A DNA stretch of 64,000 nt from Gavia stellata (GCF_030936135.1 NC_082596.1:96146449-96210448); one strand, 5' to 3'; counted from the first letter of the stretch, positions 47,881 to 63,100 are shown. A program made the numbers and translations. The notes: generated by a model from the sequence alone, not told the origin.

Positions 47881-48680
47881 TGCAAAAGTTTAAAAAGGCT
47901 TGGCATACACGTTTCCATTAAGACTTCAAAGATAATGACACAGCTGAGGGACATCCATACAAGGAAACTGATTTCAGTCATGTTGCTCCCAGGAGCAGCT
48001 TGATAGGTGCCACTGCAAATTAAAATAATGAGTTTGGGACACATGTTTAAATCCATCTTTTTTTTCCTCCTCCTTCATTCATTCTGCTTGCTTTTTTATT
48101 GTTACTGGTTTGTTACAGTGAATGAAGTAGTTGACCTGTGGGATAGTGTAACAGAAGTGGCTGAAGTATAGAAAGTAAGTGGGGTGAGGCATGCTGCAGA
48201 GACACAAGAGTAGTTTTTTCTTTGGCTGTATCCATACGAATTGCTAAAATTGACCCTTGCAGCCATTGATAAACTTGGAAGTCATTAATACTTTCAAGTA
48301 AATTGTCATTTTCTTCCCTAACAGTGTCTAACGCCTTCCTTTTTTGGCAAAGCAAAATGAGTAAGCCTATCCTGAGTAATAAATGAATTATCTTTTCCAT
48401 TATCTCTCAGGAAGTTCTGATTGTTTCTGAGACCTTGCGTATTACTGATCTGCTACCTGAGGAATGTGTCCACTCCCTCTATTGTATAAATATGTGGTGT
48501 AACCATTAATATGAATCTGTTGTTCAGTTGTTCTTTCTGGAAAAATAATTAACAATATCAAAACAGTGTATTTTCTCGTGCAAAGCAATAATTTTCTCTG
48601 AATGTATGTTTTTATAATCTATGTAGGTAGATGTAGATGAGCACCTTATCTCTAAGAATCTTTGCGTAATACCATGTGTC

Positions 48681-49028
48681 ATGAGGAGGCTGAGGGGAGA
48701 CCTCATCGCTCTCTACAATTACCTGAAAGGGGGTTGTGGTGAGGTGGGTGTTGGTCTCTTCTCCCAAGTGACAAGTGACAGGACAAGAAGAAACGGCCTC
48801 AAGTTGCACCAGGGGAGGTTCAGGCTGGATATTAGGAAAAATTTCTTTGCTGAGAGAGTGGTGAAGCATTGGAACAGGCTGCCCAGGGAGGCGGTGGAGT
48901 CACCATCACTGGAGGTGTTCAAGGAACGTGTGGACGAGGCATTGTAGGACATGGTTTAATGGGCATGGTGGTGTTTGATGGTTGGACCTGATGATCTCAC
49001 AGGTCTTTTCCAACCTTAGTGATTCTGT
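48681..49028 (+). mobile_element. CR1 LINE 3' fragment
   Basis: Starts abruptly at GAGGAGGCTGAGGGGAGACC and ends at TTTTCCAACCTTAGTGATTC plus TGT. It is closely related to the copy at 1664-2178 (same subfamily, few differences) but truncated further. The reading has the polymerase C-terminal blocks L-R-G-D-L-I-A-L-Y and N-R-L-P-R-E-A. It stops a few codons early (TAG after D-E-A-L) relative to the other copy. Sense orientation within the KIF13A intron. Confidence 0.93.
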
Positions 49029-52000
49029 ACTGCTTTTGTTGCTGGAATCCGAAGTTGATTTCTGAATCGTAAATTCTGATCACAGTATGAAGACAGCGAC
49101 TTAGTCACGCTGTTTCTGAAGAAGCTCTGGCGTAGGACTTCATTGTCAAAGTATTGTGAATATGCGTATTCCTGGATAAATCAAATACTGATAACACTCA
49201 CATGAAAAGTGTGCATTTGTTCAGTCGGAAGTCCATCATGGTAGTCCCGTGAATTACCATCAGTTTAATAAATGAGATAGGGTGTGTAAATAGCTATTTA
49301 ATTCACAAATTTCAGACAGACCTATTTTCATTGCATGCTGTTACTGAACATATTTAAGTTGATTTTTTTAGCAGATAGATACACATTGTACTGAGGCACC
49401 GTAGTTGTGAGAGGCCAGTTCTTTCTGAATTGCTATTTATAGGCTGGCCTGGAATGCTCACATGATTATATTGTTTGTAGTCTTGGGTATTTATATTGCC
49501 AGTGATGCTATGGCAAAGAGCTTCTCAGTATTTCCATTATACAATTCTATTTGCAAGCCATGTATCTAGTGCCTAACATAAAGCTTGGACTGGAGATGGA
49601 GGATGTACCTCCTGTGCAAGTGGAATAAATGCTGCCTTCATGTTTTTGAAAGAGCTATGTGATTATAATGACTTGGATATTTCATTATCATGTTGCTACA
49701 ACAAATATTAAAACACATGGAAGTTAAAACAGGATCTGAAAAGTATCCATGGAAAAATGGTCAAAGAATAGACAGAAAACTGAAACTTAAGTGTTGCAGT
49801 TTGTATGTGAGGTCACTCTAGTACAGTGGAGTCCAATCCAAAATGTCCAAGGCACAAATGGTTTGGAGCTAGGTTAGTGAAATCCTTTTGAAAACACAGG
49901 CCAAAATTAATGTTGGCAATATGTCAGCATTTTGTTTCAAAGTTTTCTTTAGTTCCGTTAGCTTAGGGTCCCTCCAGTTCTTCAGCACAGTGATTTAAAA
50001 GAAACAAACAAAAAAACCCCACAACCCTTCATTTGAGGAGAGTAGAAAAGGAGGAGCAGAAAATAATCAAACTGGCAGGAAAAGACTACAACTTATGTGT
50101 AGTTGTAATAAAATATGTCAAGGCAAAAAGGTGAAAACCAAATTTTTTTTGTCAGCTGCTTAATGGATTTTTTTCTGTCTCTCTTCTACCTATCCTGTTA
50201 TTTTTTTGCCCTCCTTTCTAAAATGGTTTGAATTGCTTACTTTTCACTTCAGGATATTGATCTTTGGTTGGTTAAGTGAGATAAGGCTTCCCTGTGTTTG
50301 TCTTGTAAAGTATTCAGGCCTGAATTTTGTATCTTCCATGGTTACTAACCTTCAGTTTTATTCTCTAATACCATTCCACCAGCTTAATCTCCAACCCAGC
50401 AAGGGGTGAAGAAGCAGCGATGTATAGCAAAGGGTACTTTTGTGCATTTAAACCTGGGCTTTACAAGCAAATGAACCTGGCCCTTCTTAAGTTTAAATTT
50501 TGAGAAATCTTACTGGTAAGCTTTTGGATCTTGAGCACTTGCTTTCTGTTTTAAAGAATTTGTCTTTATTGCCAAATTAATCTCGGTAACAAATGCTGGG
50601 AAGGAGGAGTTGAATGTTTTTGTGGAATCTCCTATTGCCTCTTCTAGTTGTTTTTATAAAGCTCCAAAAGCAGCTTCAAAAGTTCACGCAAATTTAAAAG
50701 ATAAAATAAAATGCACATTTACTAGTAATAGTCTTTCTAAATTCTCAGTCACTCAAAAGACGTATTCTCCCACCAGTTGTGAGTAGAATCTCATCCATGA
50801 TATTCTCAGAGTGGTGTATTGTTACAACGCTGACCGAATTATCTTAGGGCAACAGCAAGTGTGATTTTTTTAAAATAATTTTTACAATTTTTATAAAAAG
50901 GATTTTCTTATAATTAGGCTCGGGCTTTTACACTTGCCTTGGTGAAGATTTCTCCCAACTACAGGTAGGCAGAGCAGCATCTTGGTGCTCCCCCGTTCCT
51001 GTTTGCTCAGCATCATGCCGCTGTGACGGCATTGCTTGTCAACGCAGACGTTGAAGAGACCTATCGTTGCTCTTTGCACGTCTCTTCTGATAACAAAGAG
51101 AAAGGTAATCCTCTGAAGTAGCACACCTTGGGGATGGAAAAGGCGGTGGTTATGCTTGTGCAGAACATGAGTCCACGGTGCTGTCACTGTGGGGTCTTGT
51201 GTTGAGATTTCAGTGGAGGGGCTGTTGATGCATCTGTGGCCCTTTATATCTTCAGCCGCATATGTGGGGAGCTTTGCTCGCTAGCGCTCAGGCTGTTCCA
51301 ACTAGCTCCTGTGAGGTAAAGGTTGGAGGTAATGAGCACCATCCACTTCTACTGTCTGCCACTATGATACATAGAGAAATGACCACTGATTGACATTTTC
51401 TTCTAAGGAAAAAGAAATCTTTCTCTTCCGCTTGCCCCCCTATTCTTCCCTTCCCCTACCCAAAAGGTTGAAGAATTTATTCATTATGCTTGAAATAAAG
51501 AATGAATTCGTTTTAGAAGGGAATTTGAGCGTTTGAGCCCCACCAGCAAAACGAAGTCAGGAGAGGACTGGTGTACAAAGGAGGCTTTCCCTCCCTTCCT
51601 CTAAAGGGGGTAGAGCGGTACTAATGATTTTTCAGTTTGACAAGCCAGGGTTGCGTTTGATTTGATGTATGCAATGTTAACTACCAGAGAATCTTTGAAT
51701 GAGAGAGGGTTTGTGACTGCCCAAGAGTCAAGAGTTACTGTTCTCACAGTAGCTAAATATTGATACAGATTAGTCTAAAAAAGTGCCATTTGGAAAAGCT
51801 AGGTTTCTATTAAAAGGTTACCATTTTTATGTGTCCTTATTTTGTGCAGTTAACTTATTTTTGGCTTAGCTTGCCAGTAAGTTTTATACAACTGATGTAT
51901 AACTAAAGGAAATGTTATATTCAGCTTTTGAGTTTTGGTTGTATCTGTTGGGGGCCAATTCCATTGCCTAAAAAGAGGGAGTTTAGATTGGGAAATACAC

Positions 52001-55000
52001 ATTAAATATGAAATAACTGCTTTGCTGTTTACTAGTTAGCTGCAGGTGTTGTACAGAGGAGTGGGTACATGTGTGTTCAGCAAGACATGCGAAAAACGTG
52101 CATTTTTGTGGCAGGTAGCACAAGGTACGTTAAGTCGAAACAGAATTGCAATCCTAAAATATAGCTGCTCAGTGTTCAGTATAGTAATGAAGAGCTGTAT
52201 CCATATTTGAAGGAAGCTTTTTGTGTGTTACATTTGTCTTGATCCTCAGTATTTAGAATGTGAGGGATAGAAAAGCTAAAATGCCTGTAAAATTTTCCAT
52301 TGCAACCTGTTGAGAAGACAACTGAGAATAAAGCAAATATTTTTAGTCCTTTAGATTATGAAGCAAAAATACTGTCTCTAGCCTTGTTTTTTTCCTGGAG
52401 TATTATTTCTTGGATGCAGCTTTTGAATTGTATGATGCCACAAATCTATTTGCAAAATTGCTTTAGATTTTATTGTGCAGACAAGTCCTAGAAGGATATT
52501 TTTGCTGTATTTCACAACTCAGTACTGTCATTTTAGTTTTGGACTTGTATATTGCCTTTTTTCAAATTGTTGCATTTTTTTAACCTGCAACTTCTTCTGA
52601 AACAATGGTCAATGGTGTGTTAGTAATGGCATCATCATTTCAGATAATTGGAGAAAGCTGATCAAGGGGTTCTGCAGTTAACAGCAACACTGTTAATTTA
52701 GTTTAAAAAATCAGTGTCTAGCAAAAGTATTGATAGCATTTTTAAGAATCAGACTTAATTATTTTCTACAATGCTTTTCAGCATCCTACATGAATGGTAT
52801 TGGGTGGATAGTTTAGGTAAGGTCTCGCACATGATTTTGTTCCCTTTCGAAGGGACATGCTCTTTCTGCAAGTATCCTTAGCCTTTTTGTAAAAAGACTT
52901 CTTGAAGATTCAAGACTCAAAATAATTTTACAGGTTCCAATGAGTTATTTTAACCTAACAAGGCACTGATACTTGTGCTTCAAGTGTTCAGGAGGACAAG
53001 AAGCCAGTCACAGCCCACGGAGTGTGACTTTTGATTTCTCTTGGTTAATAAAAATCACAGATTCAGTAGGGATGAGCCACGTGTCCACCTAAAATCTTCT
53101 CCCCCACCCCTGCACATCTCGTGTGGAGTCCTGAAGAGGTCTCTGCTTGGTCTGGTATTTCTTCTTGTATAAATTAACTGGAGAAGGGGTGAATACTGGT
53201 ATGACGGAATATATTGGCATCACTATGCTGCCGCTGTTACAGTGTGACAGCCACAGAAAGTTGTGGGAGGACCTTCAGGTGGGTTGTGGCTGGCTGATGA
53301 AAGGGTACATGAAACTTGCTGTGAAATGCAAAGCTCTTCTGACCTTAGGTACCCAGCTGTGGTTTCTGGACTCCCTGTTCTCAGGAGAATCATCTTGGAG
53401 TTACGCTTGTTCAAGGGAAACATCAGCTTAGTGCTCAGGAAACAGCAAGGGACTGTTACGACCTACTGGGGAGGCATGCTGGGGAAGAGAAAGAGCGGGG
53501 AATGAGGGAGGAAGCTTTGTGTCTCTGTGCAGCTGCAAAGTGATCTTGAGCGCTGTGTTTTATTCTGACCCGCCCGTCTCAAAAAGGTGTGCTGCAACTA
53601 GGAAGAAGTAGAGAATGGCAGTAAGGGTGGTGAGCTGCTTACAGACCACTTTCACATGAGGAACCAATAAATAAGTGAGAAGTCTTTGGTCTCGAAGAAG
53701 TCAGCTGGGAGAGAAGAGGGGTATGGTTAGAGATCTGTACATCCATGAAGAGCAGGAGGAATGATTTGCTGCCTGTTACTTTACAGGAACTGTGGGACTT
53801 TACCTTAAATTATCAGGAGGTGGGTTCACAACAAATACAAAGATATGCCCATAATTAAACTGCAGACTGTCACAGGATGGTGTCGCTTTTAAGACTCTAT
53901 GGGATTAAAAAATGGTTAGGTAAATTAATATGGAGGGAAAAAAATCATCGAAGGCCCTTAAGCTCAAACATACCAGTTAAAAGTTTCTCACTGCCTGTGT
54001 CCTCCAGCTGCACTAGGCTGCTACTGAGTTTTCTGCTGTCTTCATCAGGTGGCTTGATCAAAGGGTCTGACGTCTGTCAGAAGCAGGATCTGTCCCTTCT
54101 GGGATATGCCTGTGGCCTAGCAGTGATGTTCAACTTCACCTCTTTCTCCTTGCGTTCACATTCCCAGTTGCACGTTGACGTTTACTGTGCACGTTCCCTG
54201 CGTTGGTACAGCTGGTTTCTGGTTCTGTAAATGAAATCGGTGAAGATAAGGTTTTAAACTAAAGAATGGCAAAGCAAACTGACACTTCCCCCTGATGCTC
54301 TGACACCCCTCACCCCGCATTTATCTGGCAGAGGCACAGCTGAATGTGACAGACTGTGACACCGAGCTGGGAACAAGAAGCTGGAGAAGAGCAGAAACTT
54401 CTTAAACTGGCTTTGCCTCTTGAACAATTACAGTGAGGTATTCTTAGGGCAACTGTTGCCAATGTCTGCTAGTCTGAAGCTTACTCATTCTGCCTCAGAT
54501 CTGAAACAGAGCGTACACACTTGAAACCCTACCGGTTTTTCCTCCTCCCCCATTCCCTGCAGAGATAAAACTACTTCACCTCCAGCCTAATTAAAGATAG
54601 AATTTCTGCTTTCAAAGTTTTCCTTTCTCTGTTTCCGAGACATTCTCGGAAAGAACTTGGTAGCTAAAGTAGTTCTTCAGCTTTCAGAAATTAAGCAGTT
54701 TCTGTGGTTCTTGCCTCCTTTCTTTCTGATCTCTAATGCAAGCTGAAATTTGTCATAATTCTTCCCTTTGCAATCCACAGAAGACCTAGACAATGGTTCT
54801 TTAAGAGTACTGTAGGAATATAGCAAAGGCTGAAGAGAGTTATGCTTTCTGTGCAAAAATACTTTTGTTTCTAAGAACGTTCTTATTTTCCAAACTGCTT
54901 AAAAATAAATGTTACTTCATAAGCAATGCAGTATAAATAAAATATAGGAACTATGCCACTCTAAAAGACACTTGGTAGAACCTCTTTTGGAATATTCTCT

Positions 55001-56287
55001 ACATTTCAGATTCCCTGTGTTTTTAAGAAATACGAATTCAAACTGATTTGAAGTTAAAATGGTTAGAGGACTGCAGAACCTACGTAAAAGTGTCCTTAGA
55101 GCTGGGAGGGAAGCCTAACACATGAAAGCATATGTAGAAAGCTGTATTAGATTGAAGTGTTAAATTACAGGACAATGTTGGTACAAGAACAAATAAATAA
55201 GATTAAATTTCTTCAATATCACAAATTGGGAAAGCATTCTGGACAGCAGGAGAATGACTACTCTTCCATGAGGCAGAACAACATAACTGACTTTAAATTG
55301 TTCAGACTCTGTCTCGGAAGACTTTATGGTATTGTTGCCTGTGACAGGTGTAGACTATATGACTTGGAGATCCTTGCTCTGTTTTACTGCTTTATTCAGC
55401 CAGTTAATGTATATTGCCAGATGTGATTTCACTTTTTAGCTGTAAGAATAGACATACTCATTTTTTGTTTCTGTCTTTTCAGGAAATACTGAAAATCCAT
55501 TTCAGTTCTTAGGTAATTCTTTGATCACATTAATGACTTGTGCACCACAATATTGTCACCTCTTTCTACACTTTCCTAAAAGCCGTCAAAGTCTAAGAAG
55601 TCTGAGGTGACTTCTGTTTCTCTTATGCTATCCTGTAATGCTCACTAAAATCGCATTCTAGCTGTGTTTGTGAACCTGTGATTCATGTGTCCACGTTTAC
55701 TCTTTGAAATCAGTATTTCTTATATTGATAATGGCCTACAATACTTTTTCTGGAATTTACTTTTGACTTACACTGTAGCATTGCTCTTTGTTCTCAAAAA
55801 AGTTGCAACTTTTATGGGACAGAGGCCACCTGTTTGGTGTGTATTGTAAAAATGAAGTCTATTTTAACAAATAATTATAAATTATGCCCCTCTCCTGAGT
55901 TTGAATGATACACTACAAATGCTTGCATTTAGCTGTGAACTCATTCTCCACTGAGGCACTTCAAAGCTGTATCTGTCTTCCCTTAACTTTACAGACAGAG
56001 TCTCTATGTAAAGTCAGCAGTAAATCAGCTTTGTCTGTTTTAACCATTTATGATGTTTCTGACTTGCACATGCAGACTTTTTTTTTTTGTGAAGAATTAT
56101 TTGAATTTGTACCGTATGCCTTCTGGCCCAGTTTACTGAGTTTTCTTTCAGAGTTTGTCTGTAAGCATTTCATTTGCACTCAAGCTGTACAGAACTGTCA
56201 CTTTCTTAGTAATTGACTGTGACCATCTGCTTAGAACTAAAGTAATTGGAGATTAAATTAAACCCCCTTTATCTGCCAGAGCAAACT

Positions 56288-57133
56288 AAAAATTGCTACT
56301 GTGATGTTAAAGTAGTACCGTCCAAGCTTGTTCACTGAAAATCAATAGGTGAAACCTGGATGCCCGTCCTTGCCTGATAACGTCACTTGATGGGCACAAT
56401 GAGTAATATTCTTCACAGCAGACTGACTGTATCTTTTTGGAGACATGAAGAAATTTCAGGCATAAAACCAGGTGTGAAACCCCACTGAAGGTCGCTGGGC
56501 TGCCACCAATTTTATATTTCATGTTGAAAATTTCTTTCTGTGAAACTCAGATACCTGGGTTGGTGTGGGGAGCACAGCATCTAAGGATTTTTAGAGGTGT
56601 TTTTTATTGACTTTTTTTAGTTGACACAAGTCTGGAATGATAGTAACGGTTACAAATTCCTGAATCACAAACCTTGCAGATCATCTCTTACACTAATGCC
56701 CACGCTATGACTCTATGCCCCGGTGTGTTTAAAAATTTGATGTTAGCATTTTTCACAGAAGGGCTGAGGTTGGCAGGGACCTCTGGAGGTCACCTGGTCC
56801 ACCCCCTCGCTCAGGCAGGGCCACCCAGAGCCAGCTGCCCAGGACCGTCTCCAGACAGCTTTTGAATACATCCACAACCTCCCTGGCAACCTGTGCCAGC
56901 GCTCGGTCACCCTCACAGTGAAGAAGTGTTTCCTGATGGTCAGAGGGAGCCTCCCGTGTTCCAGTTTGTGCCCGTTGCCTCTGGTTCTGTCACCGGGCAC
57001 CACTGAAGAGAGCCTGGCTCTGTCCTCTTTGCCCCCTCCCTTCAGGTATTTATACACATTGATAAGATTCCCCCCCTTGAGCCTTCTCTTCTCCCGGCTG
57101 AACAGCTCCAGCTCTCCCAGCCTCTCCTCGTAG
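56288..57133. repeat. Long duplicated block, copy B
   Basis: The partner of 14271-15116, 42 kb away and in the same orientation. It begins at the same base as copy A and contains the same ~465-bp non-CR1 segment. Its CR1 part stops near 57133-57152, where AT-rich unrelated DNA begins, whereas copy A continues for about another 170-190 bp. Confidence 0.93.
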
Positions 57134-57152
57134 GAAATATGTTTCAGTCGCT
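56752..57152 (-). mobile_element. CR1 LINE, minus strand, more truncated copy
   Basis: Same subfamily and same internal changes as the CR1 at 14735-15310, including the frame break after R-L-P-G. It is antisense to KIF13A. Similarity fades around TAGGAAATATGTTTCAGTCG (57131-57150), so the exact 5' breakpoint is uncertain by some 20 bp. Confidence 0.9.
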
Positions 57153-60100
57153 AATTTTTAATTCTTAAAATTTTTTAATTTTTTCCTGATTCTGTTACTG
57201 TCCAGCATATAAAGCCAGGCTTCCTTAAGAGCATGAATGTAACCATTTAGCATTCAAGTAGATCTAGAAAAAGAATTTGCTTAATACTGGATTCAGAGAT
57301 CATTTGGCTCTTTTAATCTGTGATCTGTTAAGGTCGTATATTCTAGTCATAAGATGATCCTTGGTTTTTTTCAGTTCTGCAAAGATCTTAGACTCTTATT
57401 GTTGCTACAGGTCTAATTATTTCCTATTTTGTTGTACATAAGTGGTGTGTAGTTAATTTTTCAGTCGAGGAAAATTTAGGGATCTTGTTTATTTTTCCAC
57501 AGCACTAGCTGTAGCGGTTGCATAGAAGTCTGGCGTGTTTGTCGCTCCTCTCATTTACGTCTTACCGTATGGCACGTGGCGAGGAGGTGGTTGTCGTTAC
57601 TACCAAGTGCATATTATTACATACATAACATAATGCCTGTTAGGTCTTGCCTGCAAGCTTTGCTGTAAAGAAAGGAAGTGTTTGTGGCTCAAAGTAACAT
57701 AACGTTTGTACAAATTGTCACAAATTCACGGCTCGCTTGGGAAGAGGGAGCCTGTTAAAATTTGTTGGTCTCACTTCCCCTGTTGTATAGGATGTGTTCT
57801 CTGGCAAGGTATTCAGCCCAGTGACTCGTTTATCTCTCTGCTGTCTCCCAGAAAGGCATCTGTCTGAAGCCCTCTGATGAAAAACCTGTTGAGTGCCATT
57901 GCAGTTGCCACCCTTCTCTGCTGGCAATTACCTGTTCTCAGATCCTAGAAATGAGTTCAGGTTGTGCCTTTCCCTGCTAGGTTTGGTAACTTAGTGCTTG
58001 ATGTCTTCTCTTTGTGAAGATTGTTAGCTGCCTTGGCAGTTGTTCTTTTTTTGAGAGCACACACTGTGAAGAATTTTTCTAGCCTTCGGGTGACTTTTGT
58101 GGCTCGTTTCATGGCACGCTAGGTTACTAGAGCTAACTAGAATGCTGCCTAAGCTTTGTAGAGATCGGTGAAGACATATCTAGAGATCTCACTTGTATGA
58201 GTGCTATACCAGAATAAAGTCTCCTTAGTACTTCTGTAGGTGTTGGTCCTGCAACAACTCAGGAGACTTGATTCACTTCGCCTGTTTATGTAGCGTTGAT
58301 ATGAGTTTACATTCTTGGTATATTGTTCCACACAATAAACCTTTTTTATCCCATGAATCATCACCATCTTTCTTTGCGTAGCATCCGCTTTCTGGCAAAT
58401 GGTAGCAGTTGTTAATGCTGCAAGTAATGTAATCTTAAAGTCACCAAGACAGCTGGTGTTGCAGCCAGCTGACTTAAGATTTCTTCGGCAAAATCTTTTC
58501 AGTGAAGCGATGGGAATTGCTAATGCTAATGTGTGTTGTCACCAAACCTGGGGAAAGTTTTAATTTCGAATACAAATTAATGAACAGTATTTTCTTTCTG
58601 ATCAGTTCGTTAAATATTCATGTCACTAAAAACGCATGCTAGGATGAAACAAAAATAGTAATTTGTGAATTTTGCAACTTTTTCATAGTACAGTTCCATT
58701 TAAAGAATGCTAACATACATTTGTGGAGCTGTGTGAAAAGATGAAGTGTCAAGCCCAATTAGCATTTCTCTTGAAATCTCATTAGTAACATAATGTAGAT
58801 GAAATTTGAATGGTAATTTTTCCTGTTGTGGTAAAGGAATGTGACAGTGAGACTTGGGGGTTCTTGTCTGTTGTCCAGCCTGAACACATGGTCAGGACTG
58901 TTGCACTCGTATCTTCAGAAACCTCTCAACTATATCCTTGTCCTGATTGACTAAGAAAGGATATGCTTACCTCTCAGCAAAAATAGTGATTTTTTTTTTT
59001 TTTTTCTTTTTTCCATTTACTGAGGAAAGTAAGGTGTTACAACCAAGGTTCAGATCCAGTTACTCAGTTAACACCTGGGGTTTTGTTCTTTCCAGTATAG
59101 TCTTTCCACTGACTAGAGGTCTTCTGTCTTGATCCTCGTCAGCAAAGCTGCTAATCACTGTTTATACCTTTGTAGCAAATTGTAATGCTTGAGTTTTGAA
59201 CAGGCAAACTAACAAAATCGAATTTAATTTATGAAATGCTATGTTGCTTGTCAAATTTCCTTCACGTGCCTTTGAAGGTGATCTGTCTTGCCATAAATAC
59301 TGTATATAGTGATAAAACAGCAGTATATTTTTCAAATAGCTTTGAGTACTACCTGTACAAGGGGTGTATCTTCACTGCAGCTTAGTGTCTCGATGGTTCT
59401 TACAGGCAGCATTTCAGAAGGAATTTCTAAGGAGCAGTAGTGTTGAAAGGGAATGTTTTCCACTGATGTTGGAGACTTACGAGGTACTTAATAGCTGGGA
59501 GTAGCTAACCCAAGTGACTGGTTGGTTGGGTGTGAGAGTCTTAAGAGAGTTTGTGCGTAGAGTTGAAATGCCAGTTAATGCTTGGGGTGTTTCTCTCCTC
59601 AAGAGCGCTAGTAATAAATGCAACAGAATAATGGGTGCCTAATAAATGCCACGGTAATTTTATTAACACTTCTAGCATGTGTTTCCACATACTTTCCAAA
59701 AATATACTATGTTTGCCCTGACAGCAGTTTCATTGTATTCAAGGTAAGAATCATTCATTTCAGACTAGTCTTCAGAGCTAACAGTCTTGGGTTCTGAGAA
59801 TTGTATTCTTTTCCCCCTCCCTCTTTTCCTCATCTCTCTGAACCTGATGTTAGTAAAAATCTCCTCGGTTAGATTCTTTTGCATTCAGGTCTATTGAAAA
59901 GGAGGGAAAACCAATCCATTTTAAAAGGGTCAGGATTACTTAGTGAAGTAACTACCACTAGTAGGAATCGTTAGGTAGAATTGCATTCCTTTGCCGTGCT
60001 GTTATGAGGCTAGCTGCATGTTAACAAGAACAAGCTTAATACACTTCTGGTTGTGGTTATGCTGTACTTCTGATAGGTGTAGCGGAATTTTATTACAATA

Positions 60101-63100
60101 ACTATAGAGTCTTGGATAAGCTTTGAATGAGTATGATTAAAGACTTGTGGAAAATAGATTATTTAAGTGGTAGGTTCTGGAGGGGGTCTCAGCAGTCAGG
60201 GTTGAGTTAGAGCTCTTTTATCACAGAGCAGACTGACTCTTTTAGTCAGTTTTTGCCTCTTCAGTAAAACTAAGCAAATTAACTGAAATGGGATAATTTT
60301 TTTTAAAGCTTATTTTATGTGGGAGAGTAGACAGAGAATTTTTTTTTTAGTGAACTTTCTACCAAAGTGATGGATTAATCTTTCTGTTCATGGGTGATGA
60401 CTGTTCTCCTAAGCTGATCGCTCTTTGCAAAGTGGCGTGGTGTTGCTTGTAGGACAAGTATCAAGCCTTTTTTCAGGCTGTCAGTTGAAGTTGTTTTTAC
60501 GTGAACACCAAGGGTGTTTATATCTCTGTATAAAGATTAGAACCACTTGAACTTCATGTCAACAGATTGCTGGCATTTGAATAATAATAATGCTGTGGGC
60601 AGTAAGAATAGTCAGAATTTGGAGTGAAGGTAAGTTAGGGACTAGTGGTGTTCCAGGGCAGTTGTCACTTTCTGTTTTCCATCTTGTAAATGTCAGAATA
60701 TAATGCCTTTCACTTATTTTAATGAGCTTGTGTTAGTTTCCTAACTTGTGATGCCTTTTTTTTTTTTGATAATTCATCCCTGCTGTAGTGAATGAACGTA
60801 AGTTCTTGGAATGGAACCCTGTTATGCTGAAAAATCCAGTCATTTTCTAGAGTTTCTTTTGTGTCATGGAAGTCACTCTGCTACTGTAATGTCTATCTTG
60901 TTTAACTTGCACTGCAGTATTTGTTGTTCTGATTTCAGTGTCTGACTTTCCTCTCTTTGCGTGTGGTAGGTTTGCAGTGAGTAGCACAGCTTCTTGATAT
61001 AGTGTTTCCATAAAGCACGAGAGCAACGTATTTTTACAGTATGCATCTGTTTCTGGTGGTGTTTCTCATTATGATCAGCTACTACCTTATTACACAGGCA
61101 CTTGCTCAAATTGCTTTACTTGTTAAAATGTTTTTCTTTTGCTGTGTTTCAAAGGATTATTTTGCCTATAGAACAGACTTTTGCTGGGTAGGAGGATTAA
61201 ACAGATACAGGGCATGTGCTGCCCACCTTATGCAAGAATATAAAATAACTAATTATCTATATTTGTGTATGTATGTGTGCTCATACAGTATGTAAAGTAA
61301 CTCTGCCAGGAATCCTAGTATCAAATTGTGATGCCACCTTCATTAGTCAGCTCTACAGGAGGTGCCCAGCCAAGCACAAAGGTGGGACGCTGTTCCGTTT
61401 CAGGGCATTGCCCCTGCCATTTCCTTTGATCTCTTCTGTATTTAGAAAATAGAAGGGGAAAATGGGCAAGTAAATGTCCTTCTTCTGTGTTCTTTGTAGA
61501 GAAAATAGTGTACTGCTGTAGTTTGCAGTGCATGATCATCTGAAACTGTTACTGTGGCAGACTGCGATCTTTTTCTAGATAGGTGCTTTTGTTAAGTAGT
61601 ACAGTGTCCGTTAATAATACATAGGCAAGCTTTTTAAGATGCTTGGTATCAAGCCTGCAAGTAACAACCTGCAGTGATAAACCGTGAGACACCGAAGAGC
61701 CCTAGAGTTGCGTGATCTTAATGTGAAGGGCAGGAGAAACATCATCTTTTTGCTTCTACATAATTTACGTTGTTTGCAGTTAGGAGTGCTGAATGTCTGC
61801 TGTCTCTCCTGCAGCCACTCTGAAAGCCGTACATATACATAAGACATAAACAAACAATGCAGTTACTTCAATGGAATAAAGCAAGGTGTACTTGTTAAGA
61901 TGGTCCTACCACTGGTTTGTTCCCTTGCGCTCTGCCTTCAAGTGAGGCGAACACGCTGCTGGTGATATTTTTAGCCTGAAGGTAGCCTGATTAAAAAACA
62001 AAACAAAAAAACCACTAAAAAATACTATAATGTTTGTTTTCAACAGCTGGTCTTTAGATTCCAGAGATGCTGGAGCAGTGGTGAGAGAAGAGATCGTGCT
62101 GAAATCGCACAGGGGAGGAGCGCAAAGCTACATCCTTGCATATGCATAAAAGCATAACAAGTTTGATAACCTGTTCTGACTTGACATAACTGGGAACAGG
62201 TTGTAGAATTGTACAAAGAACTCACTCATTTTCTAGTACTGCAGAATTCTCAACAGAATAAACTGTATGTGAGGAATATGTGGAAACCAAATTTTGGAAA
62301 CTGTGGCTATCCAGTGCTATTAAGGAGAGCTCAAAAATTAATGTAAAAAGTATTATTTTTATCTATCAGGGTGATCTTTTCAATTTGCTCCTATTTATCC
62401 TTACAGAGAAAAGAAGGAAGACTGTTTTTTCAACTCTGCATATAAAAACCTGAAGACTTCTCTCCCTTTTCTAATATATTGGTAGTTGCTTGCAATAATT
62501 CTTTTGACCAGTGATCCTGAGGAGTACATCAGTGACTATGTAGCCACTACATGTAAACACTTAATTATGTATTTGGAAAAACAGGGAGTACCATGAATTT
62601 GCTGTGGTTGCACATGCGACGAGAGCAAAAAGGTATTGCAGACTCAGTGTCTTAGATGATGGCTTGTGGTGTAGTCAGCTTAGAAGAGAAAGCTGCAAAG
62701 CCATGTGGTTCATTCATCATCTGCTGTAGATACTCCGTGTGGTTACTTAACACAGCTGATTATGATTGCTTTGTCTTTGTTAACTAATTGTGAGAAAGGA
62801 AGAGAATCCACAGAATACCTTCCAAAATGTGAAATAGTTACAGTACAATTGTGACCTACTTGCCTTCTTAGCACAGCTGAATTGGAGATGAATTAGGCTG
62901 TGTGGGTGTCATTCCAAAGAATTTAAGACCTGTTTTTCAAAGATGCCTTTTTCCCCTGTCTCCTTCAATGTGGAGTACCCGGTTTTACATCTACGTTCTC
63001 GTTTTTGAAGGTGCCTTGTCCCTACTGAACATTCTTGACTGGAGGTGGATGGAGTGATGAAACTGCATTATATGGAATAGAGAGAGAAACCAAATCTTTC

